From Clostridiales bacterium (lineage in GTDB: Bacteria > Bacillota > Clostridia > Lachnospirales > Lachnospiraceae), in the NCBI GenBank assembly GCA_029007845.1, contig JAQXIP010000110.1, forward strand, positions 25,023 through 89,022: a stretch of DNA of 64,000 nt, written 5' to 3'. Under the pieces are notes generated by a model that saw nothing but the letters and a program-made list of their open reading frames with translations, ran no database searches and was not told the origin of the DNA. The position numbers and the translations under genes were made by a program. Below, piece after piece: positions 36,880-44,449 of this stretch. Each line of letters opens with the position of its first letter. Position 1 is the stretch's first letter.

Positions 36880-37494
36880 TTAGAATTTGCGGAATAATCC
36901 GCAGACCTTGCCAAGAATCGAAACCTCGTCGACAATAATCGGTTCCATATAATCATTTTCCGGCTGCAGGCGGAAATGTCCCTTTTCTTTATAGAATGTC
37001 TTAACCGTAGCACTATCTTCTACAAGAGCAACAACAATATCTCCATTCAAAGCGGTATCCTGACGCTGTACCAAAAGAAGATCCCCATTAAATATTCCAA
37101 CATTAATCATACTTTCGCCTTTTACCCGGAGCATAAATGTCTCTGAATTGGGAAGATCCTCTGCCAGCATAGGAAAATAACCTTCAATATTCTCCTGAGC
37201 CAGAATCGGCTGTCCGGCTGCAACTGTTCCAACAATTGGAATACTAGCAATTTCACGTCTTGTCAGATTAAATGTATCATCTACAATTTCAATCGCCCGG
37301 GGCTTTGTTGGATCCCGTCTTATATATCCGTTTTTTTCCAATGATTCTAAGTGAGAGTGAACGGAAGATGTTGACTTGAGATGTACTGTCTCACAGATCT
37401 CCCGGACAGTAGGGGGATAGCCTTTCTTTAGAATCTGTTCTTTTATATATTCCAGTATCTCTGACTGCTTTGCTGTAATTTTTCCCTGACTCAT
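36880..37494 (-). CDS. lexA: LexA, SOS repressor
   Basis: A 204-residue repressor-protease. The N-terminal winged helix carries the recognition part YPPTVREICETVHLKSTSSVHSHL. The self-cleavage bond is Ala93-Gly94 in VGTVAAGQP. The catalytic Ser128 is in KGESMINVGIF and Lys165 in SATVKTFYKE. When RecA is activated, LexA cuts itself and its targets are induced. The ATG at 37494 follows AGGAGG. Two ATGs further upstream lie in or before that site. lexA is divergent from a YneA-like gene, as in Bacillus. Confidence 0.97.
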   Translation of the reverse strand: MSQGKITAKQSEILEYIKEQILKKGYPPTVREICETVHLKSTSSVHSHLESLEKNGYIRRDPTKPRAIEIVDDTFNLTRREIASIPIVGTVAAGQPILAQENIEGYFPMLAEDLPNSETFMLRVKGESMINVGIFNGDLLLVQRQDTALNGDIVVALVEDSATVKTFYKEKGHFRLQPENDYMEPIIVDEVSILGKVCGLFRKF

Positions 37495-37523
37495 AATGTT
37501 CCTCCTCATCATATCTTAGAACA

Positions 37524-37552
37524 AGTATATTACATTAAAATCTGGATGTCAA
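37524..37552 (-). promoter_or_regulatory. lexA promoter
   Basis: On the minus strand, TTGACA (37552-37547) and TATACT (37529-37524) are separated by 17 bases, about 30 bases upstream of the lexA start. Confidence 0.8.
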
Positions 37553-37561
37553 ACGAAAAAT

Positions 37562-37575
37562 CGAACATAGTTTCG
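37562..37575. promoter_or_regulatory. SOS box 1 (lexA side)
   Basis: CGAACATAGTTTCG differs at one base from the CGAAC-N4-GTTCG palindrome of Firmicute LexA. It lies 10 bases upstream of the lexA -35 box and 10 bases from the divergent -35. Confidence 0.75.
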
Positions 37576-37584
37576 AAAAAGGGT

Positions 37585-37613
37585 TTGACAAACAGATGTT
37601 CGTGTTTTATAAT
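37585..37613 (+). promoter_or_regulatory. Promoter of the YneA-like gene
   Basis: Consensus TTGACA (37585-37590), 17 bases, TATAAT (37608-37613). SOS box 2 fills the spacer, so LexA binding should block polymerase directly. Confidence 0.85.
37589..37602. promoter_or_regulatory. SOS box 2 (promoter spacer)
   Basis: CAAACAGATGTTCG has one mismatch to CGAAC-N4-GTTCG and overlaps the -35 box and spacer of the divergent promoter. Confidence 0.75.
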
Positions 37614-37618
37614 ATATT

Positions 37619-37632
37619 CAAACAGGTGTTCG
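37619..37632. promoter_or_regulatory. SOS box 3 (start-site region)
   Basis: CAAACAGGTGTTCG lies just downstream of the -10 box. It is nearly identical to box 2 and starts exactly 30 bases after it, close to three helical turns. Confidence 0.75.
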
Positions 37633-37665
37633 AGTGTTTTTAGTCAATCTTAGGAGGAATGTGCT

Positions 37666-38034
37666 ATGTATAATCAGATTATGTTTGGGAATCCATTTGC
37701 AGGGTTCTTTCAGAAATCGAAATCAGGTTTTCTGCATGGAATGCTTATTGTATTTGTTTTAGCAGTTTGTGTCTGTTTCCTTGGGCATCATGTAACAAAA
37801 GCAGACCGTCCACACAGCCAGAAGTTGATTACAAAAGTAGAAGTAAAAGCGGGAGACAGCGTATGGCAGATTGCAGAGCAGTATTATTCCAGTGAATTTG
37901 GCTCTCTGAATGACTATATACAGGAGATAGAAGACATTAACGGTATTTCTGCCGAGTACGTTCAGGCAGGAGGATGTCTTACTATCCCTTACTACGAGGA
38001 ATCCTATGATGAAACTTCTATAAATTACCAATAA
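37666..38034 (+). CDS. yneA: YneA-like LysM cell-division suppressor
   Basis: A 122-residue protein with one transmembrane segment (about residues 24-42) and an extracellular LysM-type domain (VKAGDSVWQIAEQYY to CLTIPYYEE). Its architecture, position next to lexA, and promoter with two SOS boxes match YneA, which halts septation during DNA damage in Bacillus. LysM would bind the wall. The symbol is given by this analogy, not by overall identity. A TTAGGAGGAATG ribosome site precedes the ATG. Confidence 0.82.
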   Translation: MYNQIMFGNPFAGFFQKSKSGFLHGMLIVFVLAVCVCFLGHHVTKADRPHSQKLITKVEVKAGDSVWQIAEQYYSSEFGSLNDYIQEIEDINGISAEYVQAGGCLTIPYYEESYDETSINYQ

Positions 38035-38119
38035 TTAGTCAAAATGTGCCATACTTTTAACACCTTTGTTTTTTAGAATCATCGATAGATGATGACAAGA
38101 GATAAAGGTGGTTATATAT

Positions 38120-40093
38120 ATGTTTTCAAAGATTTCTAACAATCCCGATTTTAACTTCAGTTTCAAAAAGTGGATTTGTTCCTGTTCCGTTGCACTGCTT
38201 TCCGGAATGTTGGTTTCTTCTCCTGTGTTGGCATCGAACCAGTCGGAATCTTTACCTGCGGATATCGCGTTGGCTTCCGAGATTGTGCCGCCCGAAGGAG
38301 ATGCGATTGCCGCAGCAAGCTATTCAGGAGTATCTGTTTTTACTTTAAATGATCCGGATCAGATTACAGTTACGATGAATGGTGTTGAAAAAAAGTATAC
38401 CGGCAAATGTTATAATAACATCAGCTTCAACACAGATCCCATTGATTTATCTTCCACACCGGCAATTGTGAAAAATTCGGTATTATATGTTCCTGCCAAA
38501 AAAGTATTTTCAGAGGTGCTTCATACAGGCTACTCCTTTAATGAGACAAGCAGGACATTAACTCTTTCCCAGTTTAACCGGACACTCAGTATGAAACTGG
38601 ATGATAAAAAAGTAACATTAACAACCGATACAAAAACAATATCGAAAACGATAAGTGCTGCACCTTTTCTGGTTCAATATTCCATTGCTCCTGAAAACAC
38701 AACCAGTGATATTATGGTTCCAGTTAGTTCGGTATGTTCCCTTTTAGGATATCAGTATTCTTCTGGAGAGAATTCCCAAAAACTGATTACGACCGATATT
38801 GCCCCTTCCGACAATCTGACAATCTATCAGACAATCCAATCACCCGTTCACAGGCTGTCTGATTTTAATACTTATCAAAATATGATTTATAATATGCGGG
38901 TTTCTGGTAATGCTACGGAAGATGTTTTCTTCGTTAATAATATCTATTCTTTTAAGGATTTGATGCAGTATTCAGTAGATTCTTCCAAGAAGACCGTAAC
39001 CCTTACCTTTCAGCAGACATTAAATGAATGTGGCAGTTTTATCTGGGATTCTAATCTTTTATCGGAAGCGAATTATATCAAATCCGTTCAGGTTACGAAC
39101 CAGACAGCAAAAGGAAAAGTTACGGTTCTAATCACCTATGATTCCGACTGCCGGGCTGTTGTTTCTACAGAAAAGAGTGTTTGTTCGGTTAAAATTTTAT
39201 CGGCCACTTATGGATATGCGCTCAATCTCGTAAAAGCGGATGAAAGTATAACCGTTGAATCACTGACTACATCCGACTATTACTGGAAAAATAAATTCCG
39301 GATTATTATACCAGGCAATTATAAAGATTTTTACTTACAAAGTAAAAAAATCATTAAAACCGAAGATACAATAAAGAAATATACGGTTACCTATGATGAA
39401 CCATCCAACCGAACCTATATTACCGTAACAACAAGTAAGCTTCAGGGCTTCAAACTGGTAGATAATGGAAAATATATTTCGGTTCTGGTTGCCAATCCAA
39501 GCAAAGTATATAATAAGATTGTGCTAATTGACGCCGGACATGGAGGACATGACGCTGGGGCAATTAGTGGAGGCATAAAAGAAAAAGATATTAATCTGGC
39601 TATTGCATATAAATATGCGAAAACTTATTTTAATAGCAGTTCTTCTGATATTAAGGCATACTGGACACGCCGTGATGATACATTCTGGACATTGAATTCC
39701 AGAGCATCTTATGCAAAAACTGTGGAATCAGATCTGTTTGTATCGGTTCATCAGAATTCATCCGTATCCTCAAGTCCGAATGGATTTGAAGTGTATTATA
39801 GTTCCAAAAACAATCGTACACAGGCGAATAACTTAACCAGTAAAAAAATGGCATACTTCTTTGATAACCGGCTTCCATCCGGTTTAGGATTATCTAGCCG
39901 TGGAGTAAAAGATGGCCCAAATCTTTATGTGTTAAAATATAATTCTGTGCCATCTGTTCTTTTGGAGATTGGTTTTCTTTCCAATAGTTCAAACCGTTCC
40001 AAACTAAATGATCCGGCATTCCAAAAGAAGACCGCAAAAATAATCTACCAGTCTGTCAGCGCTGTATTTGAAAGCTATGAGACTGGACGTTGA
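38120..40093 (+). CDS. Secreted N-acetylmuramoyl-L-alanine amidase (Amidase_3)
   Basis: A 657-residue exported protein. The signal peptide (about 1-39) ends PVLA. A long beta-rich stalk region includes a copper-amine-oxidase-N-like segment. The C-terminal Amidase_3 domain (from about 467) has zinc ligands in DAGHGGHD and SVHQN and the catalytic glutamate in VLLEIGFLSN. It cuts the amide between MurNAc and the stem peptide, for cell separation or spore functions. The ATG at 38120 has AAAGGTGG 8 bases upstream. Confidence 0.92.
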   Translation: MFSKISNNPDFNFSFKKWICSCSVALLSGMLVSSPVLASNQSESLPADIALASEIVPPEGDAIAAASYSGVSVFTLNDPDQITVTMNGVEKKYTGKCYNNISFNTDPIDLSSTPAIVKNSVLYVPAKKVFSEVLHTGYSFNETSRTLTLSQFNRTLSMKLDDKKVTLTTDTKTISKTISAAPFLVQYSIAPENTTSDIMVPVSSVCSLLGYQYSSGENSQKLITTDIAPSDNLTIYQTIQSPVHRLSDFNTYQNMIYNMRVSGNATEDVFFVNNIYSFKDLMQYSVDSSKKTVTLTFQQTLNECGSFIWDSNLLSEANYIKSVQVTNQTAKGKVTVLITYDSDCRAVVSTEKSVCSVKILSATYGYALNLVKADESITVESLTTSDYYWKNKFRIIIPGNYKDFYLQSKKIIKTEDTIKKYTVTYDEPSNRTYITVTTSKLQGFKLVDNGKYISVLVANPSKVYNKIVLIDAGHGGHDAGAISGGIKEKDINLAIAYKYAKTYFNSSSSDIKAYWTRRDDTFWTLNSRASYAKTVESDLFVSVHQNSSVSSSPNGFEVYYSSKNNRTQANNLTSKKMAYFFDNRLPSGLGLSSRGVKDGPNLYVLKYNSVPSVLLEIGFLSNSSNRSKLNDPAFQKKTAKIIYQSVSAVFESYETGR

Positions 40094-40140
40094 CCAGACT
40101 GGGAATAACCGAATCGAACATATAGAAAGAGGGAAGAGGA

Positions 40141-41400
40141 ATGAAACGAATAATTAAAAAAAGCAAACTAGGATTATCCATTCTTTTGGGGCTTGTTCTC
40201 ATAATAAGCAGTTTATCTTGTGGCACTTACTCCAAGGCCGCAACAAAAGAAAAAGAAGTTCGTGCAGTGTGGTTTTCTTACCTTGATATATTAGAGGCAA
40301 AGATGAACCAGATGAACGAGAAGCAGTTTACTACATATTTCCGAGGTGTTTGTTCAAAACTGTCCGGACAAAACTATAATACAATATACGTTCAGGTCCG
40401 GCCATATGGAGACGCAATGTATCCGAGTAAGTATTTTCCATGGTCGGTGTATGCTGCCGGACAACAGGGAAAAGATCCCGGATATGACCCTTTACAGATT
40501 ATGATTGAACAGGCAAATAGCTATGGACTGAGTGTCCATGCCTGGATTAACCCGTATCGTGTTTCCTCTGGTTCTACGTCCCTGAGTAAATTGTCAAAAG
40601 ATAATCCTGCCAGAATGTGGAAAAGTTCATCCAATAAAAGCACCCAGCGGAACGTACTTTCTTATGGAGGATCGTTATATTATAATCCGGCCAGCGAAGA
40701 AGTCCGTGATCTTATTACAAATGGGGTGAAAGAGATCGTTTCCAACTATGATGTAGACGGAATCATATTTGACGATTATTTCTATCCGAATCTAGGAAGC
40801 AACTATAAAAAGAATTTTGATTATACAGAATATAAAGCCTATGTAGCCGATGCAAAGGAAGAAAACAAAGGTTATAAAACAATTGTGAACTGGCGAAGGG
40901 ATAATGTAAATAAACTATTAAAGCAAATACATACTGCAATCCATAAGATTGATTCCTCGATTGAATTTGGCATAAGTCCAGCCGGAAATATGAGCAATTT
41001 ATATGCAGCCAATAATTACTATAGTGATGTAAAAAAATGGATGGCATCTGATGAATATATTGATTATATTACCCCGCAGATTTACTGGTCGTTCTCTCAC
41101 AGTGTCTGTCCATATAAAAGCACAGTCAATACGTGGGTTTCTGCCAAAAAAAGTGACGATGTAGATTTATATATCTCTCTAGCCGGTTACCGTGCCGGTG
41201 TTTCAAAGACAACTGCCAAAAATACATTATTTGATTCCGGATGGTACTCAAAGGATAAAAACATTTTACAGAGACAAGTAGAATATAATCGTACCATTGA
41301 TCAAATTAGCGGTTTTTCGATTTTCCGTTACAGTTCCTTCAAAAGCACCAGTTACGGTGTAAAAAAAGAATTAAAGAATTTAAGTGCGATTTTAAACTAG
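40141..41400 (+). CDS. GHL10 (DUF187/YngK-type) glycosyl-hydrolase-like protein
   Basis: A 419-residue secreted protein. The signal peptide (about 1-36) ends SKAA. The GHL10 domain begins EVRAVWFSYLDI and contains HAWINPYRV, DYDGIIFDDYFYP-type DVDGIIFDDYF, and ITPQIYWSF, the usual TIM-barrel signatures. Family members act on wall or related glycans, though few are characterised. AGAGGGAAGAGGA precedes the ATG. Its stop interlocks with the stop of the convergent recombinase gene (TAG on both strands at 41397-41400). Confidence 0.88.
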   Translation: MKRIIKKSKLGLSILLGLVLIISSLSCGTYSKAATKEKEVRAVWFSYLDILEAKMNQMNEKQFTTYFRGVCSKLSGQNYNTIYVQVRPYGDAMYPSKYFPWSVYAAGQQGKDPGYDPLQIMIEQANSYGLSVHAWINPYRVSSGSTSLSKLSKDNPARMWKSSSNKSTQRNVLSYGGSLYYNPASEEVRDLITNGVKEIVSNYDVDGIIFDDYFYPNLGSNYKKNFDYTEYKAYVADAKEENKGYKTIVNWRRDNVNKLLKQIHTAIHKIDSSIEFGISPAGNMSNLYAANNYYSDVKKWMASDEYIDYITPQIYWSFSHSVCPYKSTVNTWVSAKKSDDVDLYISLAGYRAGVSKTTAKNTLFDSGWYSKDKNILQRQVEYNRTIDQISGFSIFRYSSFKSTSYGVKKELKNLSAILN

Positions 41401-42461
41401 TCATTTCGCAAATGAACCGCATTCGCAGCACGCCGCTTTCGGTCTTCATCCAAAGCGGCGTAATGCTTTTTGGTCGTATTTACATCATTATGGCCGAGCA
41501 CCTCTGCCACCAGGTAGATATCATTGGTTTCCCGGTATAGATTGGTACCATAAGTACTTCTCAGCTTGTGAGGAGTGATATGTTTTATCGTCGTTATGTG
41601 AGAAGCGTAATCCGTAACAAGATTTTCGAATGCTCGGATAGACATTCTCTTTTTTTGAATTGACAAAAAAAGTGCATTTTCGTGTCCGTGACATGGCGTG
41701 ATCTGGTTACGTTCTTCCGTAAGATAGCGGGAGAGTGCATCCCTTACCTCTTCACCGAAATACACAAAGTCTTCCTTTCCACCTTTTCGAACGATCTTAA
41801 TCCGGTTATTCTTAAAATCAATATCGGTAAGATCCAGACCAACACATTCTGATACACGAATCCCGGTTCCAAGAAACAAGGTAAAAATAGCAAGATTACG
41901 CACTTTATTTTTCTCAAAATACCGTTTTTTCTGCGGAGTCATCTGATCCCCGCCATGTTCCACATAATCCAGGAGATCAGCAACTTCATCGGCATCGAGA
42001 CGAATGATTTCTTTTTTATGAAGCTTTGGCATATCAACAACCTGTGTCGGATTATTATGCAGAAGTTCCCGTTTAATAAAATATAAATAAAAACTTCTCA
42101 AGGAAGACAATTTCCGGAATAATCCCCGTTCATCATTCATATGCGTCTGTCCGTCACTAGATGTATAGTATTTTAAATATTCCAGATATTCTTCAATATC
42201 CTGAGGCATTAAGTGATCCAGATCATCTAAAGTAATATTTTTAATTTCATCTAATGCAGGATTGTTTTCGATGAGAAAATGAAAAAATACGCCCAAATCA
42301 TATGCATATGATATTCGGGTCCGAACCGATGTATTTGGCTCGATTGCCCGGAAATAATCTTTCACAAATGACGGATATCCCTTAAGAATTTCCCGCAGTT
42401 TTAATGTATTGTCAACTTTAACTTTGTCATGGTAAGACATAGATTCGTTTGATGATGCCAT
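41397..42461 (-). CDS. Tyrosine recombinase, XerS-like size
   Basis: A 354-residue tyrosine recombinase with the catalytic set: Arg in GTGIRVSE (near 200), Lys in VRKGGKE, HxxR in TPHKLRST (near 298), His in LGHNDV and the nucleophile Tyr in TKKHY (near 336). The N-terminal arm-binding part is about 60 residues longer than in XerC or XerD, a layout like the single-recombinase XerS of streptococci. No phage genes or att duplication accompany it, so a chromosome-dimer role is possible. AAGGAGG precedes the ATG. The gene sits at the point where gene orientation flips. Confidence 0.88.
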   Translation of the reverse strand: MASSNESMSYHDKVKVDNTLKLREILKGYPSFVKDYFRAIEPNTSVRTRISYAYDLGVFFHFLIENNPALDEIKNITLDDLDHLMPQDIEEYLEYLKYYTSSDGQTHMNDERGLFRKLSSLRSFYLYFIKRELLHNNPTQVVDMPKLHKKEIIRLDADEVADLLDYVEHGGDQMTPQKKRYFEKNKVRNLAIFTLFLGTGIRVSECVGLDLTDIDFKNNRIKIVRKGGKEDFVYFGEEVRDALSRYLTEERNQITPCHGHENALFLSIQKKRMSIRAFENLVTDYASHITTIKHITPHKLRSTYGTNLYRETNDIYLVAEVLGHNDVNTTKKHYAALDEDRKRRAANAVHLRND

Positions 42462-42500
42462 ATTAATGCAATCCTCCTTATCTTTTCATGTGTATCTTTT

Positions 42501-42520
42501 CGCAAAATCGGTATTTGTCG
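42501..42520. other. Imperfect inverted repeat upstream of the recombinase gene
   Basis: CGCAAAAT and ATTTGTCG (6 of 8 positions complementary) flank a 4-base CGGT centre in the 88-base gap between the recombinase and BlaI-like genes. Size and symmetry suit a recombinase or repressor site. There is no direct evidence for either. Confidence 0.3.
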
Positions 42521-42549
42521 CATAGATCTATTTGACACGACATTCCCTT

Positions 42550-42957
42550 CTAATAGAGAATTCGCCGGTTTGCTTTCATAATACTGCTCAAAGAAGCAAG
42601 TTCTTCTTTTGTGAAATCCTGGTATTTCAAATAATCATCAATAAAAGATTCCATCGAACCATTAAATAATTTCTGGATCAAATCATTGCATTCGATTTCC
42701 TGAATTTCTTTTTTTGAAATGAGCGCCTTACATAAGAATCCTGGATCCTGTCTGGAGATAGCGCCTTTCTTAATCAAACGTTTAATCACAGTATAGGTAG
42801 TATTTTTCTCCCAGCCGATATATTCTTTAATTATTTTTGCAATATCTTTTGCCGCAAGTTCATTATTAGACCATAACAATTCCATGACATTTAATTCACC
42901 TTCATGCAATCGAATGGTTGTACTTTTTTCTTCTGAAGTTATGTCTGACTCCGACAT
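42550..42957 (-). CDS. BlaI/MecI family transcriptional repressor
   Basis: A 135-residue winged-helix protein with the BlaI pattern LHEGELNVMELLWSNNELAAKDIAKII and NTTYTVIKRLIKKGAI. The helical C-terminal half ends in a charged tail. Classical BlaI controls beta-lactamase genes together with the sensor protease BlaR1, but no blaR1 or beta-lactamase gene is in the window. It may regulate its neighbours or a distant target. GGGAGG lies 10 bases before the ATG. Confidence 0.88.
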   Translation of the reverse strand: MSESDITSEEKSTTIRLHEGELNVMELLWSNNELAAKDIAKIIKEYIGWEKNTTYTVIKRLIKKGAISRQDPGFLCKALISKKEIQEIECNDLIQKLFNGSMESFIDDYLKYQDFTKEELASLSSIMKANRRILY

Positions 42958-42980
42958 CGTATCAATAGCCTCCCGTTTTA

Positions 42981-43898
42981 TTATGAATCCAGATCATTCA
43001 ACAGCTTTTTAAAATAATCTGGTAATGGTGCAGAAAATTCCATATACTGTCCGGTTGAAGGATGGACAAATCCAAATACCTTTGCATGTAACGTCTGTCC
43101 TTCCAGATGAAATGGACATTTCGCCGGACCATATACCGGATCCCCAAGTATTGGATGTCCTATACTTGACATATGGACTCTGATTTGGTGCGTTCGTCCA
43201 GTCTCTAACTGACACTCAATATACGCATATGGCTTCTTCAAATTAGAAAGAACATGGTAATGCGTAACTGCAGGTTTACCATGGACGGGTTCAATTGCCA
43301 TTTTTTTGCGGTCTGTCGGATGTCTTCCAATTGCCCCTTCCACAGTACCATCGCAAGATGAAATATGATGATGAACAATTGCCACATACTTTCGTGTGAT
43401 TGAATGGGCTTTTAATTGTTCTGCCAAAGAAAGATGCGCTTTATCATTTTTACATACAATTAAAACCCCTGTTGTGTCCCGGTCAATCCGATGTACAATA
43501 CCTGGTCTTAAAACACCATTAATTCCCGAAAGCTCCTTGCCACAATGATACATCAAGGCATTGACTAATGTATGTTCATAATGCCCGGGTGCGGGATGCA
43601 CCACCATATTTTTTCCTTTGTTAATTAAAATAACGTCTTCATCTTCATAAATAATATCCAAAGGAATATTCTCCGGCAAAATATCCGGAATAATTGGCTC
43701 CGGCTCGTTGATTTCTATCAGATCTTTGTACTCAATCAGATAACTTGCTTTTACACTTTTACCGTTCACGAGAATTTTTCCATCTTTTAATAATTTCTGA
43801 ATACGCGCTCTTGAGAAATCCGGGTACTCATCGGAAAGAAACTTATCAATTCTTCCACTTTGATCCTCTTTCACTTGAATTCTATATGTCTGGTTCAT
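42981..43898 (-). CDS. rluD: RluA/RluD family 23S rRNA pseudouridine synthase
   Basis: A 305-residue protein. The N-terminal S4 RNA-binding domain reads GRIDKFLSDEYPDFSRARIQ. The catalytic domain has HRIDRDTTGVLIVCKND with the active-site Asp, and LETGRTHQIRVHMSSIGHPI. It isomerises uridines in 23S rRNA. RluD is the best fit by domain layout, but specificity within the family cannot be fixed. It starts four bases after lspA, its common partner in Firmicutes. Confidence 0.92.
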   Translation of the reverse strand: MNQTYRIQVKEDQSGRIDKFLSDEYPDFSRARIQKLLKDGKILVNGKSVKASYLIEYKDLIEINEPEPIIPDILPENIPLDIIYEDEDVILINKGKNMVVHPAPGHYEHTLVNALMYHCGKELSGINGVLRPGIVHRIDRDTTGVLIVCKNDKAHLSLAEQLKAHSITRKYVAIVHHHISSCDGTVEGAIGRHPTDRKKMAIEPVHGKPAVTHYHVLSNLKKPYAYIECQLETGRTHQIRVHMSSIGHPILGDPVYGPAKCPFHLEGQTLHAKVFGFVHPSTGQYMEFSAPLPDYFKKLLNDLDS

Positions 43899-43902
43899 TT
43901 CT

Positions 43903-44430
43903 TTAGGAATCCTTTTTTCCTGTTTGGTTTTTTATGGAAAGGAAATTAAATTCTTCGTCTTTATAATAGAAAAACAGTAAGATGATTAATACAATGCTTC
44001 CCACTGTCACATAAATATCTGCAACATTAAACACCGGAAAACGAATAATCTGGAAATAGATGAAATCAACTACAAATCCCCGGAATATCCGGTCTATCAG
44101 ATTTCCCACTGCTCCGGCACTGATAAAAATTCCAATCCACTGTAACGGAATATACTTCTTTTCTAAAGGAAGCCGGAAATAACAGAATCCAATTCCTCCC
44201 AAAATAAGAATGCCAAACAAAACAAAGAATAATGTCTGATTCTCTAAAATACCAAATGCAGCACCTCGGTTTTCCAAAAAATGCAACACAAGGACATCCG
44301 GAATCAGTTCTAGATCTTTCCCTCCAGCCAGATAATGAATCGCAGCCTTTTTTGTCACTTGATCCAGTATCGTTAATAGAATAATTCCGGCAAAATATTT
44401 GATATAATTCCGGCAATTTTTATCTTTCAT
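43903..44430 (-). CDS. lspA: Lipoprotein signal peptidase (signal peptidase II)
   Basis: A 175-residue membrane protein with four transmembrane helices. The two catalytic aspartates lie in GNLIDRIFRGFVVDF and FPVFNVADIYV. It removes signal peptides from prolipoproteins such as the DUF3048 protein and the DD-carboxypeptidase in this window. It is slightly extended at the C-terminus with a charged tail. Confidence 0.96.
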   Translation of the reverse strand: MKDKNCRNYIKYFAGIILLTILDQVTKKAAIHYLAGGKDLELIPDVLVLHFLENRGAAFGILENQTLFFVLFGILILGGIGFCYFRLPLEKKYIPLQWIGIFISAGAVGNLIDRIFRGFVVDFIYFQIIRFPVFNVADIYVTVGSIVLIILLFFYYKDEEFNFLSIKNQTGKKDS

Positions 44431-44449
44431 ATCTAAAGCCTCTTATCTT

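Noticed and set aside
42522..42531. ATAGATCTAT perfect palindrome as a BlaI operator
   Set aside because: It lacks the TACA/TGTA arms of known BlaI operators, and a 10-base palindrome can arise by chance.
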